This document shows positions 24,982 to 34,293 of a stretch of 64,000 nt of DNA, one piece after another. Every line of letters begins with the position of its first letter. Positions within the stretch are counted from its first letter, which is position 1. The stretch comes from Dinoroseobacter sp. (GTDB lineage Bacteria; Pseudomonadota; Alphaproteobacteria; Rhodobacterales; Rhodobacteraceae): assembly GCA_017643385.1 (NCBI GenBank), contig JAEPNN010000005.1, forward strand, positions 186,001 through 250,000. The letters are read 5' to 3'. Below the pieces are notes generated by a model, which made no database searches, had not been told where the DNA came from, and was given only the letters and a program-made list of their open reading frames with translations. A program made the position numbers and the translations under genes.

Positions 24982-26688
24982 TTGACGCAGATACTGACGA
25001 CTTGGACCGATCTGGACTTACGCCGGCAGATTTTGATCGCAGGCTCCACGCTTGCAGTTTTCTTGGGCGTTTTGTTCATTGGCAGAACTGCAGTCGCCCC
25101 CGACTATGTCCTTTTGTACACTGGCTTGGAACCACCTGCAGCAGGCGAAGTTGTAAGCGCGCTAGATCAACAAGGTGTGACATACCAGATTACCGGAGGC
25201 ACCATTCGCGTTCCCCGCGCGGACCGGGACAGGCTACGAATGGTGTTGGCGGGGCAAGGTCTTCCGGCCAATGGGCCCGCTGGCTATGAACTCCTTGATT
25301 CTTTGTCTGGTTTCGGAACGACATCGCAGATGTTCGACGCTGCGTATTGGCGCGCTAAAGAAGGTGAACTTGCACGCACCATGCTTGCGAGTCCCGGAAT
25401 TCGCAGCGCGCGCGTACACATCTCCAACCAGGATGCGCGGCCATTTCAACGCGACTTAAAGATCGCCGCTTCGGTCCATGTCTCACCTTCTGGCCAGACC
25501 ATCACCACAGAACAGGCCCGCGCATTGCGCTTTCTCGTTTCCTCTGCCGTTGCCGGTCTTTCAGCCGACCATGTGACAATTATCAATGGTGCAACAGGTG
25601 AGATTGTCAGCACGACAGACGATGGCAACGGACGGCAGATCGCACAGGATCGCGCAGCGGAACTTCGTTCAAATGTTTTGCGTCTGGTTGAAGCCCATGT
25701 AGGCGCAGGAAACGCGGTCGTTGAGGTAAACGTGGAGACGGTTTCGCAATCGGAAACCATCATTGAGCGACGATTTGATCCTGACAGTCGGATCGCCATA
25801 AGCTCCGATACAACCGAGCGACGTAGCCAATCGAGTGCTCCTGCGTTGGGTGCTGTCACAGTTGCGAGCAACTTGCCCGACGGAGATGCCGCAGAAGACG
25901 CCGGCAATAGCGAGACAAGCGACAGCGAAACACGAGAGCTTGTAAATTACGAGGTGTCGGAAACAACGCGCGAGATATTGCGGCAGCCTGGCGCCATCCA
26001 ACGTCTGACTGTTGCGGTGCTGGTAAACGGTTTGACGGATGACGCCGGCACCTGGGAACCAAGACCTCAAAGCGAGCTTGATGCTTTGGAGTCGCTTATC
26101 GCGTCGGCCATTGGGTTCAATGTGGATCGGGGGGATTCAATTACCCTGAGATCCTTGCATTTTGAAAGACCTGTATTGCCCGATCTATTGATCGACGACG
26201 GCAGGTTCTGGTTTATCGGCGAGCTCAACGCAATGTCACTAATTCAACTGGGCATCGCAGCGATTATCGTCCTGATCTTGTCGCTATTTGTAATACGTCC
26301 AGCGCTGCTTAGCCCGCGGTATGTAACCTCTGCCGCACCTCTTCTCGATGTAACTGACACCGAGACCCAGCCTGTGGGTTTGACCGACTTGTCGTCAATC
26401 CCCAACGCACTGGCCGAGGACGCCCAAACCCCCGTGGCACTATCCGCAACGTCAGAAAATGGCGGTCAGATGCCGTTAGCGCAGCCTATTGAAATGGCGG
26501 AAATGGCCGAAGGGGAGTTTGCGTTTCCAGATCCAACGCCACTACCACCGCCCCCACCGATCCCCGTGGATGCCGAAGCAGTTGCAAGACTGCGTAGCCT
26601 GATCACTGATCGTAAGCAGGAAACTCTGGAAGTCCTCAGAAGCTGGATGGAAACGGTCGATGATCGCGACAACGAGGCGGCGAGGTGA
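24982..26688 (+). CDS. fliF: Flagellar MS-ring protein FliF
   Basis: 568 residues from TTG 24982, which has AGGA six bases upstream and yields MTQILTTWTDLDLRRQILIAG, like relatives. The longer frame from TTG 24916 adds 22 residues unlike the family. First membrane helix at about 18-37. YscJ/FliF domain: DYVLLYTGLEPPAAGEVVSALDQQGVTYQI, GTTSQMFDAAYWRAKEGELARTM and IRSARVHISNQDARPFQRD. C-terminal ring region: NYEVSETTREILRQPGAIQRLTVAVLVNG, followed by a second helix MSLIQLGIAAIIVLILSLFVI. fliH follows directly, with no fliG between. Confidence 0.94.
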   Translation: MTQILTTWTDLDLRRQILIAGSTLAVFLGVLFIGRTAVAPDYVLLYTGLEPPAAGEVVSALDQQGVTYQITGGTIRVPRADRDRLRMVLAGQGLPANGPAGYELLDSLSGFGTTSQMFDAAYWRAKEGELARTMLASPGIRSARVHISNQDARPFQRDLKIAASVHVSPSGQTITTEQARALRFLVSSAVAGLSADHVTIINGATGEIVSTTDDGNGRQIAQDRAAELRSNVLRLVEAHVGAGNAVVEVNVETVSQSETIIERRFDPDSRIAISSDTTERRSQSSAPALGAVTVASNLPDGDAAEDAGNSETSDSETRELVNYEVSETTREILRQPGAIQRLTVAVLVNGLTDDAGTWEPRPQSELDALESLIASAIGFNVDRGDSITLRSLHFERPVLPDLLIDDGRFWFIGELNAMSLIQLGIAAIIVLILSLFVIRPALLSPRYVTSAAPLLDVTDTETQPVGLTDLSSIPNALAEDAQTPVALSATSENGGQMPLAQPIEMAEMAEGEFAFPDPTPLPPPPPIPVDAEAVARLRSLITDRKQETLEVLRSWMETVDDRDNEAAR

Positions 26689-27305
26689 TGTCTAAACTGC
26701 ACTTAGAGGACTTTGGAAACAAAGTATCGACCCCACAGCAACCAGAAAAGAGCTCCTCTGGCGAGGATCAGGCGGTCGATCGGCTTGCTACCTATGATGA
26801 AGGCTACAAGGCGGGTTGGGACGATGCTCAAGCCGCAGCAACCGAGGATCGAACGCGGATCGGCGCGGAATTCGAACGAAACCTGCAAGAGCTTTCCTTC
26901 ACGTTTCACGAAGCAAAAGTGCAGGTCGGTCAATCGCTCGCACCGCTGGTGTCTGCATTTGTTCAATGCCTGTTTCCCAAACTTGCGGTCACGTCTCTCG
27001 CCGATCAGCTTATCGCTGTTCTGGAACCCCTGAAGGACGAGATGGATACGCCGACACTGGATTTGCGCTGTTCACCAGAGGATGTCGACATTCTGGGCAG
27101 CTTGCTTGAAGCAAATTTCGGTTTGCCCATAACCCTGCGGCCGGAACCCAGCCTGATGACGGGTCAAGCAGACTTTGTTCTCGGACATGAAACCCATGAG
27201 GTCGACGTATCCGCCTTGCAAACCGAAATACGGCGCCTCGTAAAGGCCCAGTTTGACGCGCTCGCGCCCCAAAAAACGCAAGAGGACCTGACAAATGTCG
27301 GATGA
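26685..27305 (+). CDS. fliH: FliH-like negative regulator of the export ATPase
   Basis: 206 residues. Overlaps the fliF stop. Contains DEGYKAGWDDAQAAATEDRTRIGAEFERNLQELSF (glycine- and alanine-rich helical stalk typical of FliH). The C-terminal domain has LEPLKDEMDTPTLDLRCSPEDVDIL, FGLPITLRPEPSLMTGQADFVLGHETHEVDVSAL and a final helix. FliH links FliI to the basal body. Sequence conservation is weak in this family, but order (fliF-fliH-fliN-fliP) and layout agree. Confidence 0.85.
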   Translation: MMSKLHLEDFGNKVSTPQQPEKSSSGEDQAVDRLATYDEGYKAGWDDAQAAATEDRTRIGAEFERNLQELSFTFHEAKVQVGQSLAPLVSAFVQCLFPKLAVTSLADQLIAVLEPLKDEMDTPTLDLRCSPEDVDILGSLLEANFGLPITLRPEPSLMTGQADFVLGHETHEVDVSALQTEIRRLVKAQFDALAPQKTQEDLTNVG

Positions 27306-27603
27306 AATCAAAACAAATGCAGACGCATCTTCGGCGAACCCAATCGAACGAGACGCGGCCCTGTTCTCAGACCTGCCCGTTGAGATCACCGTATCAGTGG
27401 GCAAGGCCAAACCAACGATCAGCGAGTTGCTCGCAATGCGACCCGACAGCGTCGTACCGCTGGATAAAGCGATTGAAGATCCAGTTGATATTCTTGTGGG
27501 TGACCGATTGATCGCGCGCGGCGTGCTCGAAGAGGTGATCGAAGACGGCAACACGCAATTGGCAGTGAGATTAACCTCCGTTCCAGGGCTTCAAGGCGGC
27601 TGA
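27295..27603 (+). CDS. fliN: Flagellar motor switch protein FliN
   Basis: 102-residue C-ring subunit with the FliN/SpoA domain: LPVEITVSVGKAKPTISELLAMRPDSVVPLDKAIEDPVDILVGDRLIARGVLEEV. Overlaps the end of fliH by 11 bases and is followed by fliP after one base. It is the only C-ring component recognised in the window. Confidence 0.93.
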   Translation: MSDEIKTNADASSANPIERDAALFSDLPVEITVSVGKAKPTISELLAMRPDSVVPLDKAIEDPVDILVGDRLIARGVLEEVIEDGNTQLAVRLTSVPGLQGG

Positions 27604-27604
27604 G

Positions 27605-28342
27605 ATGCTGCGCGCATTCTCAATTGCCATTCTGCTGACCTTTGTCGGCTGGCCGATTATGGGTTCAGCACAGGAATTGACGCTGTCGTTGGGCGAAGAT
27701 GGCAGCCTTACGAACCGCAGTATCCAGCTTATTGCGCTTATCACTGTCCTGAGCATTGCACCGGGACTTGCGATCATGCTGACCTGCTTTCCATTTATCG
27801 TGACAGTGCTATCAATCCTTCGACAAGGCCTTGGCCTACAACAGGCACCGCCAAATATGTTGATCGTGTCCTTGGCGCTCTTCCTGACCTACTTCGTGAT
27901 GGATCCCGTGTTCCGAACCGCTTGGGAAACCGGGATAGCGCCAATGGTCGAAGGAACGCTGGTTCCAGAAATCGCCTTTGAACGTGCGCTGGAGCCGTTC
28001 AGGGTATTCATGTTGGGCCGCACGGATTCTGATACGCTTGCGCATCTGGCAGATTTACGGATCGAAACGGGCGCGACAGAACTGATCAACGCCGATACGC
28101 CCCCGCTTTCATTGCTCATTCCATCATTCCTGCTGAGTGAAATCGAGCGCGCATTCCAGATCGGGTTCCTGATCTTCTTGCCGTTTTTGATTATCGATCT
28201 CGTTGTCGCTGCAGTTCTGATGTCGATGGGCATGATGATGGTGCCACCAGCCGTTGTAGCGCTTCCATTCAAGCTGGCTTTCTTTGTAGTCGCAGACGGC
28301 TGGACGCTTTTGTCAGAAGCCTTGTTGCGCAGCTACATGTAA
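27605..28342 (+). CDS. fliP: Flagellar export gate protein FliP
   Basis: 245 residues with an N-terminal signal (FSIAILLTFVGWPIMGSAQE), as usual for FliP. Core: IQLIALITVLSIAPGLAIMLTCFPFIVTVLSILRQGLGLQQAPPNMLIVSLALFLTYFVMDPVF, then LLIPSFLLSEIERAFQIGFLIFLPFLIIDLVVAAVLMSMGMMMVPPAVVALPFKLAFFVVADGWTLL. Last gene of fliF-fliH-fliN-fliP; fliO, which often precedes fliP, is absent. Convergent with flgI. Confidence 0.97.
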   Translation: MLRAFSIAILLTFVGWPIMGSAQELTLSLGEDGSLTNRSIQLIALITVLSIAPGLAIMLTCFPFIVTVLSILRQGLGLQQAPPNMLIVSLALFLTYFVMDPVFRTAWETGIAPMVEGTLVPEIAFERALEPFRVFMLGRTDSDTLAHLADLRIETGATELINADTPPLSLLIPSFLLSEIERAFQIGFLIFLPFLIIDLVVAAVLMSMGMMMVPPAVVALPFKLAFFVVADGWTLLSEALLRSYM

Positions 28343-28363
28343 CGCTTGGTCTTGCTTATCTAC

Positions 28364-29464
28364 CTACTGGACAACAAACTCTGCGTGCAAAGCCCCAGCA
28401 GCGTTAACGGCCTTCAATATGTCAATCATATCGCGTGGTGATACGCCTAACGCATTCAGACCTGCGATAACCTCCGACAGCGATGGGCCCCCAACAACCT
28501 CGGCAAGCCTTGGACCTCTGTCTTCCTCCAAAGTGATACTGGAACGCGGCACAACGATAGAGGTTCCCGGTGCAAAGGGGTTCGGTTGAACCACGGCAGG
28601 CGCTTCTTCAATTCGTAGGGTCAGATTCCCCTGAGATACCGCAACACGGCTAAGGCGAACATCTTCACCCATCACGATCGTACCAGAACGCTGATCGACA
28701 ACCACACGCGCGCGTGTTTCCGGCTCAACAAGGATGTTCTCGATCATCCCGATGGCGTGTGCAGCAGATGCAGCGCGTGTGGCATGAACATCGACTTGAA
28801 CTGTTCCTGCATCCAACATGCGCGCGACTTGTCGGTGGAAGGCCCGATTAATGGACGCCTCAACCTTCGCGGCGGTGGTAAAATCAGGTGTCCGCAATGC
28901 CAGCCGCAAGCTTTCCAATGACGTAAAATCGAAATCAACCTCTTGTTCCACTCGCGCCCCGGACGGAATTGCCCCAGAGGTCGGCACGCCATTGACGACA
29001 CGGCCTCCATCCCCCTGCGCCTCCGCGCCACCTGCAAGAACCGTCCCCTGGGCAACAGCATAGATCTGGCCGTCAGCAGCATTGAGAGGTGTCATGATAA
29101 GCGTACCACCCAAAAGACTTCGCGCGTCGCCAATCGCAGATACCGTGACATCAATTTGTGAGCCTGCGCGTGCAAAGGGCGGCAAAACCGAAGTCACAAT
29201 AACAGCTGCGACGTTTTTGGGGCGTATCTGCTCGCCGGTGATGTTGACGCCCAACCGTTCAAGGATCGAGGACATGATCTCTTCGGTGAAAGGTGCATTC
29301 CTGATCCCATCGCCTGTGCCGTTCAAGCCGACGACCAAGCCATACCCCACAAGATCGTTTCCCCGAACCCCATCAAATTCGACAAGATCCTTCAATCGAA
29401 CCGAGGCAGCGTTTGCAAAGCTCGCAATCAGAACGACTATGAAAGCAAGGAATAGCGTTTTCAT
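28364..29464 (-). CDS. flgI: Flagellar P-ring protein FlgI
   Basis: 366 residues with a cleavable signal (MKTLFLAFIVVLIASFANAAS), then the P-ring start VRLKDLVEFDGVRGNDLVGYGLVVGLNGTGDG. Further family sequence: MSSILERLGVNI, KNVAAVIVTSVLPPFARAGSQIDVTVSAIGDARSLLGGTLIMTPL and the C-terminal LSEVIAGLNALGVSPRDMIDILKAVNAAGALHAEFVV. Its ATG overlaps the flgL stop. Last gene of the motB-flgE-flgK-flgL-flgI block; its chaperone FlgA is at 13606. Confidence 0.97.
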   Translation of the reverse strand: MKTLFLAFIVVLIASFANAASVRLKDLVEFDGVRGNDLVGYGLVVGLNGTGDGIRNAPFTEEIMSSILERLGVNITGEQIRPKNVAAVIVTSVLPPFARAGSQIDVTVSAIGDARSLLGGTLIMTPLNAADGQIYAVAQGTVLAGGAEAQGDGGRVVNGVPTSGAIPSGARVEQEVDFDFTSLESLRLALRTPDFTTAAKVEASINRAFHRQVARMLDAGTVQVDVHATRAASAAHAIGMIENILVEPETRARVVVDQRSGTIVMGEDVRLSRVAVSQGNLTLRIEEAPAVVQPNPFAPGTSIVVPRSSITLEEDRGPRLAEVVGGPSLSEVIAGLNALGVSPRDMIDILKAVNAAGALHAEFVVQ

Positions 29465-30471
29465 CTCAAATAATCCGATAGGGACAAGCGCGATATGCGC
29501 GCGGTCAGGGTGTAGACGGCCTCAAGTTGGGTTTGCGCCAACTCCAAGGCTGTGGCGACTTCATAAGGATCAGCTTTGTAAATCTCGCTCCGTGCGATCT
29601 CAAAAGCCGACAGCGAAGTATTTGCGCGGGTTTTCGCAATGTCGTTGTAGGATTCCAGCGCCCCGACATCCGCACGCAACAAGGCAAGATCTGTCTGGGT
29701 TGTCAGCATAGCCTCACCCGCAGACTTCAAAAACGTTGCCTGATCCTTTGTGTCACTGAGTTGAGGCAATTCAACCACCAAAGCCGCCTTTGCAATAGAC
29801 TTCAGCAGATTACGCAATTCAGGCGCATTGGCGGTTAGCCTGAAATCAACTGCTTCTGTATCTGATACTGGGATAGGTGCGATCGGCGCGTCTGCGCCTT
29901 GGTAGATTGTTGTTGCGAAACCGCCAGCAGGATCGTCGAACCAGATATCGATCTGATTGGCCAAGTCGAACGGCGTGGCAGCACCCGCCAAATCCGCCGA
30001 CAAGGCATCGAGGATTTCACGACCACTGGGTAACGCTGCCCGGTCGGTTGAGCGACCTGAAAAGACTGCACGATCAGCAACCCGTACGTTTAACGCAGAA
30101 ACGACGCTATCTAACTTTTGTTCTGCATCGGCAGCTAAGCTTTGCAACAAGGCTGGATGAGATGAATTTCCAGCAGAAATTAGCGCCGGTGCCATTTCAG
30201 TCGTTATATCCTGAATGGAACCAAGTGTTACCTGTGCGGTTTCCAACAACGTTGTTGTTTCTCGCTGTGCTGTTTGGTGGGCTTCCAGACTTCGAATGGA
30301 TCGCTCTATCGCTGCGAGTCCGCTGAATTCGCCGCGCAAATGCTTAGACACATCCGTTTTCATCCCACTCGCAAGTCTTTGGCTTAAATCCCCGATCTCG
30401 GATTTGATGCGTGTGTTGTGTCCGCGCATCAAAAAGCTATACGCGATATCCCCGACTGACGTGTACTGCAT
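29461..30471 (-). CDS. flgL: Hook-filament junction protein FlgL
   Basis: 336 residues with flagellin-like ends. N-terminal: DIAYSFLMRGHNTRIKSEIGDLSQRLASGMKTDVSKHLRGEFSGLAAIERSIRSLE. C-terminal: ESYNDIAKTRANTSLSAFEIARSEIYKADPYEVATALELAQTQLEAVYTLTARISRLSLSDYL. It lies between flgK and flgI, overlapping both (TAATG and ATGA), so it is FlgL rather than a second flagellin. Confidence 0.92.
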   Translation of the reverse strand: MQYTSVGDIAYSFLMRGHNTRIKSEIGDLSQRLASGMKTDVSKHLRGEFSGLAAIERSIRSLEAHQTAQRETTTLLETAQVTLGSIQDITTEMAPALISAGNSSHPALLQSLAADAEQKLDSVVSALNVRVADRAVFSGRSTDRAALPSGREILDALSADLAGAATPFDLANQIDIWFDDPAGGFATTIYQGADAPIAPIPVSDTEAVDFRLTANAPELRNLLKSIAKAALVVELPQLSDTKDQATFLKSAGEAMLTTQTDLALLRADVGALESYNDIAKTRANTSLSAFEIARSEIYKADPYEVATALELAQTQLEAVYTLTARISRLSLSDYLR

Positions 30472-31928
30472 TATAATCCCAACAATTCTTCGATCATCTC
30501 GTCAACGGCGCGGACAACGCGCGCGTTGGCAGAATAAGCCTGTTCCACCACTAGAAGCTGTTGAATTTCGTGATCCGAATCGACGCCGTTTTGAAGCTCA
30601 ACCGCGCGCAGCGATTGTTGCCTTGCAGCAGCATAGGAAAGATCAAATTCCGCATTTTGTCGTCCAGCACCTGCTCGTGAAAGAAGATCAGATGACAGGC
30701 CGGATGCAGAGCGCGTCGCTGCAATAAATCCACCTGACGACGGAATGCGTTCTGATCTTAGCGCGTCCGCCAAACGTCGAAGCAACGTAGCGTCCCCGGC
30801 ATCGCCAATCGCAGCCGCCCCGATGCCATCACGCAATCGCCAAAGATCGCCACCTTTTTCTGGATCAACCAATCCAGAAACCGATATCCGTCCTGCCAGT
30901 CCAATCTCGTCGGTTATGTCAAGCTTTCCCCCATTATCGGTAAAAAGCGCAGGATCCGAGCCTCCAAGCGTGGGATCAATATTTGGGTCTTCAAAGCGTT
31001 CCATCAGATCGCGCGCAAAGCCATCGACAGATCCCTGCAGATTGACCGCGTGCGTATCCCGAATTCGGAACAAGGCGTCCAGCTTGCCTCCCATCAGGGC
31101 GTGATGCGCTTTCAGCGTGTCGATCTCTTCTCCATTGACCGAGATTGCACCAAGGGATCCGGACTGCCGCGTCATATCCGGCGTAATTACCCCGACACCA
31201 TCAAACTCAAACTTCGCGGCTTTACCGTCCAGCAAGATTGCGCCACCTGTCGTGATTAGTGCAATTTCCCCATGTTCTCCGGGCATCTCGCGAATGGGTA
31301 CGATGGCAGAAATGCTATCGATCATGGCCTGTCGCTGATCCATCAAAGCAGAAGCGTTGTGCCCTGAACCGATCTGTAGACGGATGTCACGGTTGAGAGC
31401 CGAAATCTTGTCCAGTCTCGTGTTCAAATCTGAGACCATCACGGAAATCTCACGGTCTGCATCCTGGCGAAGACCCTGAATATCATCTGTGATACGGTTC
31501 AACGTATTGCTCAGGCCCTGGGCTGCTCGCAAGGCGCTCATGAGGCGTGGCTGAGAATCCGGCCGGCTCGTCGCCTCGATCAAGCTGGCCTCCAGTTCAT
31601 TCACGCGCGCACTCAGTGAACCATCTTCTCCAGGCAGCCCGATGCTCTTTTCAACGGACAGGAAAAATGACTTGAGACTGTCACGACTGCCAAATTCGGC
31701 GTCCGCAGCGCGCCGATCAGTCAGCAATTCGATGTCAGTAGCACGATGGATACCATCAACTCTCACACCTACCCCATGACCAGACATCGAAACGGCTGAC
31801 AAGCGGAGCTCGCGGCGACCATATCCTTCCGTCAACGCGTTTGAAATGTTTGAAGACACAACCTCAGCCGCACGCGAAGCCGCGACGAGCCCAGATAGAG
31901 CATTGTTGAGTGCGCCGTTAATACTCAT
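30471..31928 (-). CDS. flgK: Hook-filament junction protein FlgK
   Basis: 485 residues. The N-terminal rod/hook motif is LNNALSGLVAASRAAEVVSSNISNALTEGYGRRELRL. Next comes FGSRDSLKSFFLSVEKSIGLPGEDGSLSARVNELEASLIEATSRPDS. The end is GVDSDHEIQQLLVVEQAYSANARVVRAVDEMIEELL, as in FlgK. Sits between flgE and flgL. Confidence 0.94.
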   Translation of the reverse strand: MSINGALNNALSGLVAASRAAEVVSSNISNALTEGYGRRELRLSAVSMSGHGVGVRVDGIHRATDIELLTDRRAADAEFGSRDSLKSFFLSVEKSIGLPGEDGSLSARVNELEASLIEATSRPDSQPRLMSALRAAQGLSNTLNRITDDIQGLRQDADREISVMVSDLNTRLDKISALNRDIRLQIGSGHNASALMDQRQAMIDSISAIVPIREMPGEHGEIALITTGGAILLDGKAAKFEFDGVGVITPDMTRQSGSLGAISVNGEEIDTLKAHHALMGGKLDALFRIRDTHAVNLQGSVDGFARDLMERFEDPNIDPTLGGSDPALFTDNGGKLDITDEIGLAGRISVSGLVDPEKGGDLWRLRDGIGAAAIGDAGDATLLRRLADALRSERIPSSGGFIAATRSASGLSSDLLSRAGAGRQNAEFDLSYAAARQQSLRAVELQNGVDSDHEIQQLLVVEQAYSANARVVRAVDEMIEELLGL

Positions 31929-31949
31929 GAAGAACCCCGATCAGACCGA

Positions 31950-33251
31950 TCAGCGCTTCATGTTCGTCGTTTCCTGAAGCATTTCATCAACGGTTTGTAT
32001 AACCTTCGCGTTTGATGAATACGCGCGCTGCGTCGTGATCAAGTGGGTGAGCTCTGCCGCAACATCTGTTGTCGACTCTTCCCGAGCGAAGCCAACCATA
32101 TCACCAGTGGGACCAGATCCTGCGTCCCACAAGAAGAAGGCTCCGCTTTCGGGTGAAACCTGAAAGGCCTGATTGTTCAGAGAACTCAGCCCATTGGGAT
32201 TTGCAACATCCGCAAGTGGAATTTGGTAAATCGTCCTCGTGAACCCGATATCGTAAATAGCGTGCATGAAGCCATTTGCGTCAACCTCTACGGCAGAAAG
32301 GTTACCAACTGGCGAGCCATCTTTCACGATTGAAACGGGCGCGAATGTATCTGAGAGCTGCGTCAAACCCTTTGGATCAGCGAGTGCGCCTATTTTAACA
32401 TTCATAGGACCGCCGGCCAGATTCAACTCCAGTTCGCCGGTTGTAGCGTCATATGCGCCACCACTTATCCGGGTCACAGAGTTCAAGGTTCCCCCTGTCC
32501 CGCGTTGGTCATTAAAGACCAATGTATATTGCCCAACGATGGCATTGTTAGACGCAGAGTCCCGAACCGTCATGGTCCAGGTGTTTGATGCATCCGTAAC
32601 TGGGACAATCGGTTCGTACGAAATATTCAGGTTTTGACTCGTGCCAAGATTGCCAAAATACTCGATTGGCATCTCGATCACATCACCAGGCTGCCCGGCC
32701 TCAGTTGCTGATGCTGGCAGGTTCACCCCAAGTTCGATCCTGGTCGTTGGATCGCCAGCAAACTGGTTCAGGTTGATGCGTACTGGTTCCAGACCGGCAG
32801 CGGTGTCGCGCGGATAGGATCCCACCGTACCGTCATTTTCCGCGGGCCAACCCATCAACACCATTCCAGTTTCCGTCTGTAACACCCCATTGGCATCAGG
32901 CCGGAAAGATCCAGTAGTCATTAAGGTCAACGGGTAGCTTCCGGCGTCATTATCGAGTGCCGAAACAACTGTTGTGGGCAACATACCCTTGCCGTTCACA
33001 GCAATATCCGTCGCATTATTGGTCGTTATCAGCGGCCCTCGTTCATCAATCAGGCGGTTACTGGTGACACGCACGCCCCCTGCCGCATAGCCTTCGCTGC
33101 CATCTGACAGCACCATTGAATGAAAGTCTGTGACCGCGCGCTTATACCCGTAGGTGGAAGAATTCGCGATATTGTCTGCAATGGTAGCCAAGCGGCTTGC
33201 ATTGCCGTTTAAGCCGGCGATACCCGCATTCAACGAGGAGGAAATGGTCAT
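31950..33251 (-). CDS. flgE: Flagellar hook protein FlgE
   Basis: 433 residues from ATG 33251, which has AAAGG six bases upstream; the longer frame to 33296 would cover the promoter region. Begins MTISSSLNAGIAGLNGNASRLATIADNIANSSTYGYKRAVTDFHSMVLS, as in alphaproteobacterial hooks. Middle domain with LMTTGSFRPDANGVLQTETGMVLMGWPAENDG. C-terminal: FAREESTTDVAAELTHLITTQRAYSSNAKVIQTVDEMLQETTNMKR. Confidence 0.95.
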   Translation of the reverse strand: MTISSSLNAGIAGLNGNASRLATIADNIANSSTYGYKRAVTDFHSMVLSDGSEGYAAGGVRVTSNRLIDERGPLITTNNATDIAVNGKGMLPTTVVSALDNDAGSYPLTLMTTGSFRPDANGVLQTETGMVLMGWPAENDGTVGSYPRDTAAGLEPVRINLNQFAGDPTTRIELGVNLPASATEAGQPGDVIEMPIEYFGNLGTSQNLNISYEPIVPVTDASNTWTMTVRDSASNNAIVGQYTLVFNDQRGTGGTLNSVTRISGGAYDATTGELELNLAGGPMNVKIGALADPKGLTQLSDTFAPVSIVKDGSPVGNLSAVEVDANGFMHAIYDIGFTRTIYQIPLADVANPNGLSSLNNQAFQVSPESGAFFLWDAGSGPTGDMVGFAREESTTDVAAELTHLITTQRAYSSNAKVIQTVDEMLQETTNMKR

Positions 33252-33309
33252 GATGCGCCTTTCTGATGCGTCATTCCTGAGATTAACGCGCAGCATGACG
33301 CCTTCACCG

Positions 33310-33324
33310 TTAAGAACGACCTAA
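33310..33324. promoter_or_regulatory. CtrA-like site upstream of flgE
   Basis: TTAA-N7-CTAA, one mismatch from the CtrA consensus, in the 93-base motB/flgE gap and 59-73 bases upstream of the flgE ATG. It would let flgE-flgK-flgL-flgI start separately from motB. Confidence 0.5.
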
Positions 33325-33344
33325 CGACTAAAATCCGAAACAGT

Positions 33345-34136
33345 TCAGAAATTCATCCGCAGAAGAACGAGTTCAATCCTACTGTTTCTTTCTGCAATTG
33401 GAGGATCCGTCGCTGGGGAACGATCCGCATTGGCCTGGAGGCGCGCAATACGGTCTGCACTGGTTCCCGATCTTTCTATCAAATCGCGAATCACCATGGC
33501 GCGCTCAGAACTCAATGCCCAACCCTGAGGAACCCGATGAACAATCGGTTCAGCCTTCGTGTGAACACCTATTTCAAGAGGGTTGGATGCAAGCTCAAAC
33601 ACTTCGGAGACAACCTCGAGAAGGCGTTCCAGCAGAGGATTTGGCGTTGCAGATGCATCATAGAATAACGACTGCTCTGGCGTGTCGAACAGTTCAACGA
33701 CAAGCCCCCTATCGGTCACACGCGTCACTATATGCCGCGCGATTTCGGTACTGAGCATGCTTTCGCCCGCAAGTGCCGTCAGGCTTTCATCAATCTCTTC
33801 AAACAATGCCTGCTCGGCGCTTGCAGGCGCCTTGCTATCTAATCCGCCAGTTCCAGATTGGGCCAACGAGTCTTCCGTAAACACGCTGTCACCACCAAGC
33901 GCGCCGTCCCCTCCACCGGACACACGCGTCACGGGGATCGTCGGATTGAAGTAGTCTGCGATCCCTTTGCGTTGTTTTTCAGTTGTCGCGTTCAACAGCC
34001 ACATCAACATAAAGAAGGCCATCATTGCAGTGACGAAATCGGCATATGCAACTTTCCAGGCGCCACCATGGTGGCCGTCTTCGACAACGATCTTCTTGCG
34101 TTTGATTATGATTGGCGCGCCTGCGTTTGCGGCCAT
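33345..34136 (-). CDS. motB: Flagellar stator protein MotB
   Basis: 263 residues. The N-terminal cytoplasmic tail has IIIKRKKIVVEDGHHGGAWKVAYADFVTAMMAFFMLMWLLNA, with Asp33 as the proton-binding residue. A FNPT linker follows. The C-terminal OmpA-like peptidoglycan-binding region (LERLLEVVSEVFELASNPLEIGVHTKAEPI, WALSSERAMVIRDLIERSGTSADRIARLQANADRSP, NSRIELVLLR) anchors the stator. Separated from motA by about 10 kb. Confidence 0.95.
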   Translation of the reverse strand: MAANAGAPIIIKRKKIVVEDGHHGGAWKVAYADFVTAMMAFFMLMWLLNATTEKQRKGIADYFNPTIPVTRVSGGGDGALGGDSVFTEDSLAQSGTGGLDSKAPASAEQALFEEIDESLTALAGESMLSTEIARHIVTRVTDRGLVVELFDTPEQSLFYDASATPNPLLERLLEVVSEVFELASNPLEIGVHTKAEPIVHRVPQGWALSSERAMVIRDLIERSGTSADRIARLQANADRSPATDPPIAERNSRIELVLLRMNF

Positions 34137-34293
34137 TCGTTCACCGATCCTCTTTCACTACACCCAAAGCCCTTCTAACCGCTGAGGTTGAATGCTGTAT
34201 TAACGCCTCAAGTTGTTCATATTTCTGCTTATCAGAGGCGCGAGCTCGGGTTTCACGTGCACAACTTGAAATTGTCGCGTATGTGCAGACACG

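Noticed and set aside
29461-30471. Second flagellin gene
   Set aside because: Flagellin-like ends are shared by FlgL; the position between flgK and flgI and the family ending identify FlgL.
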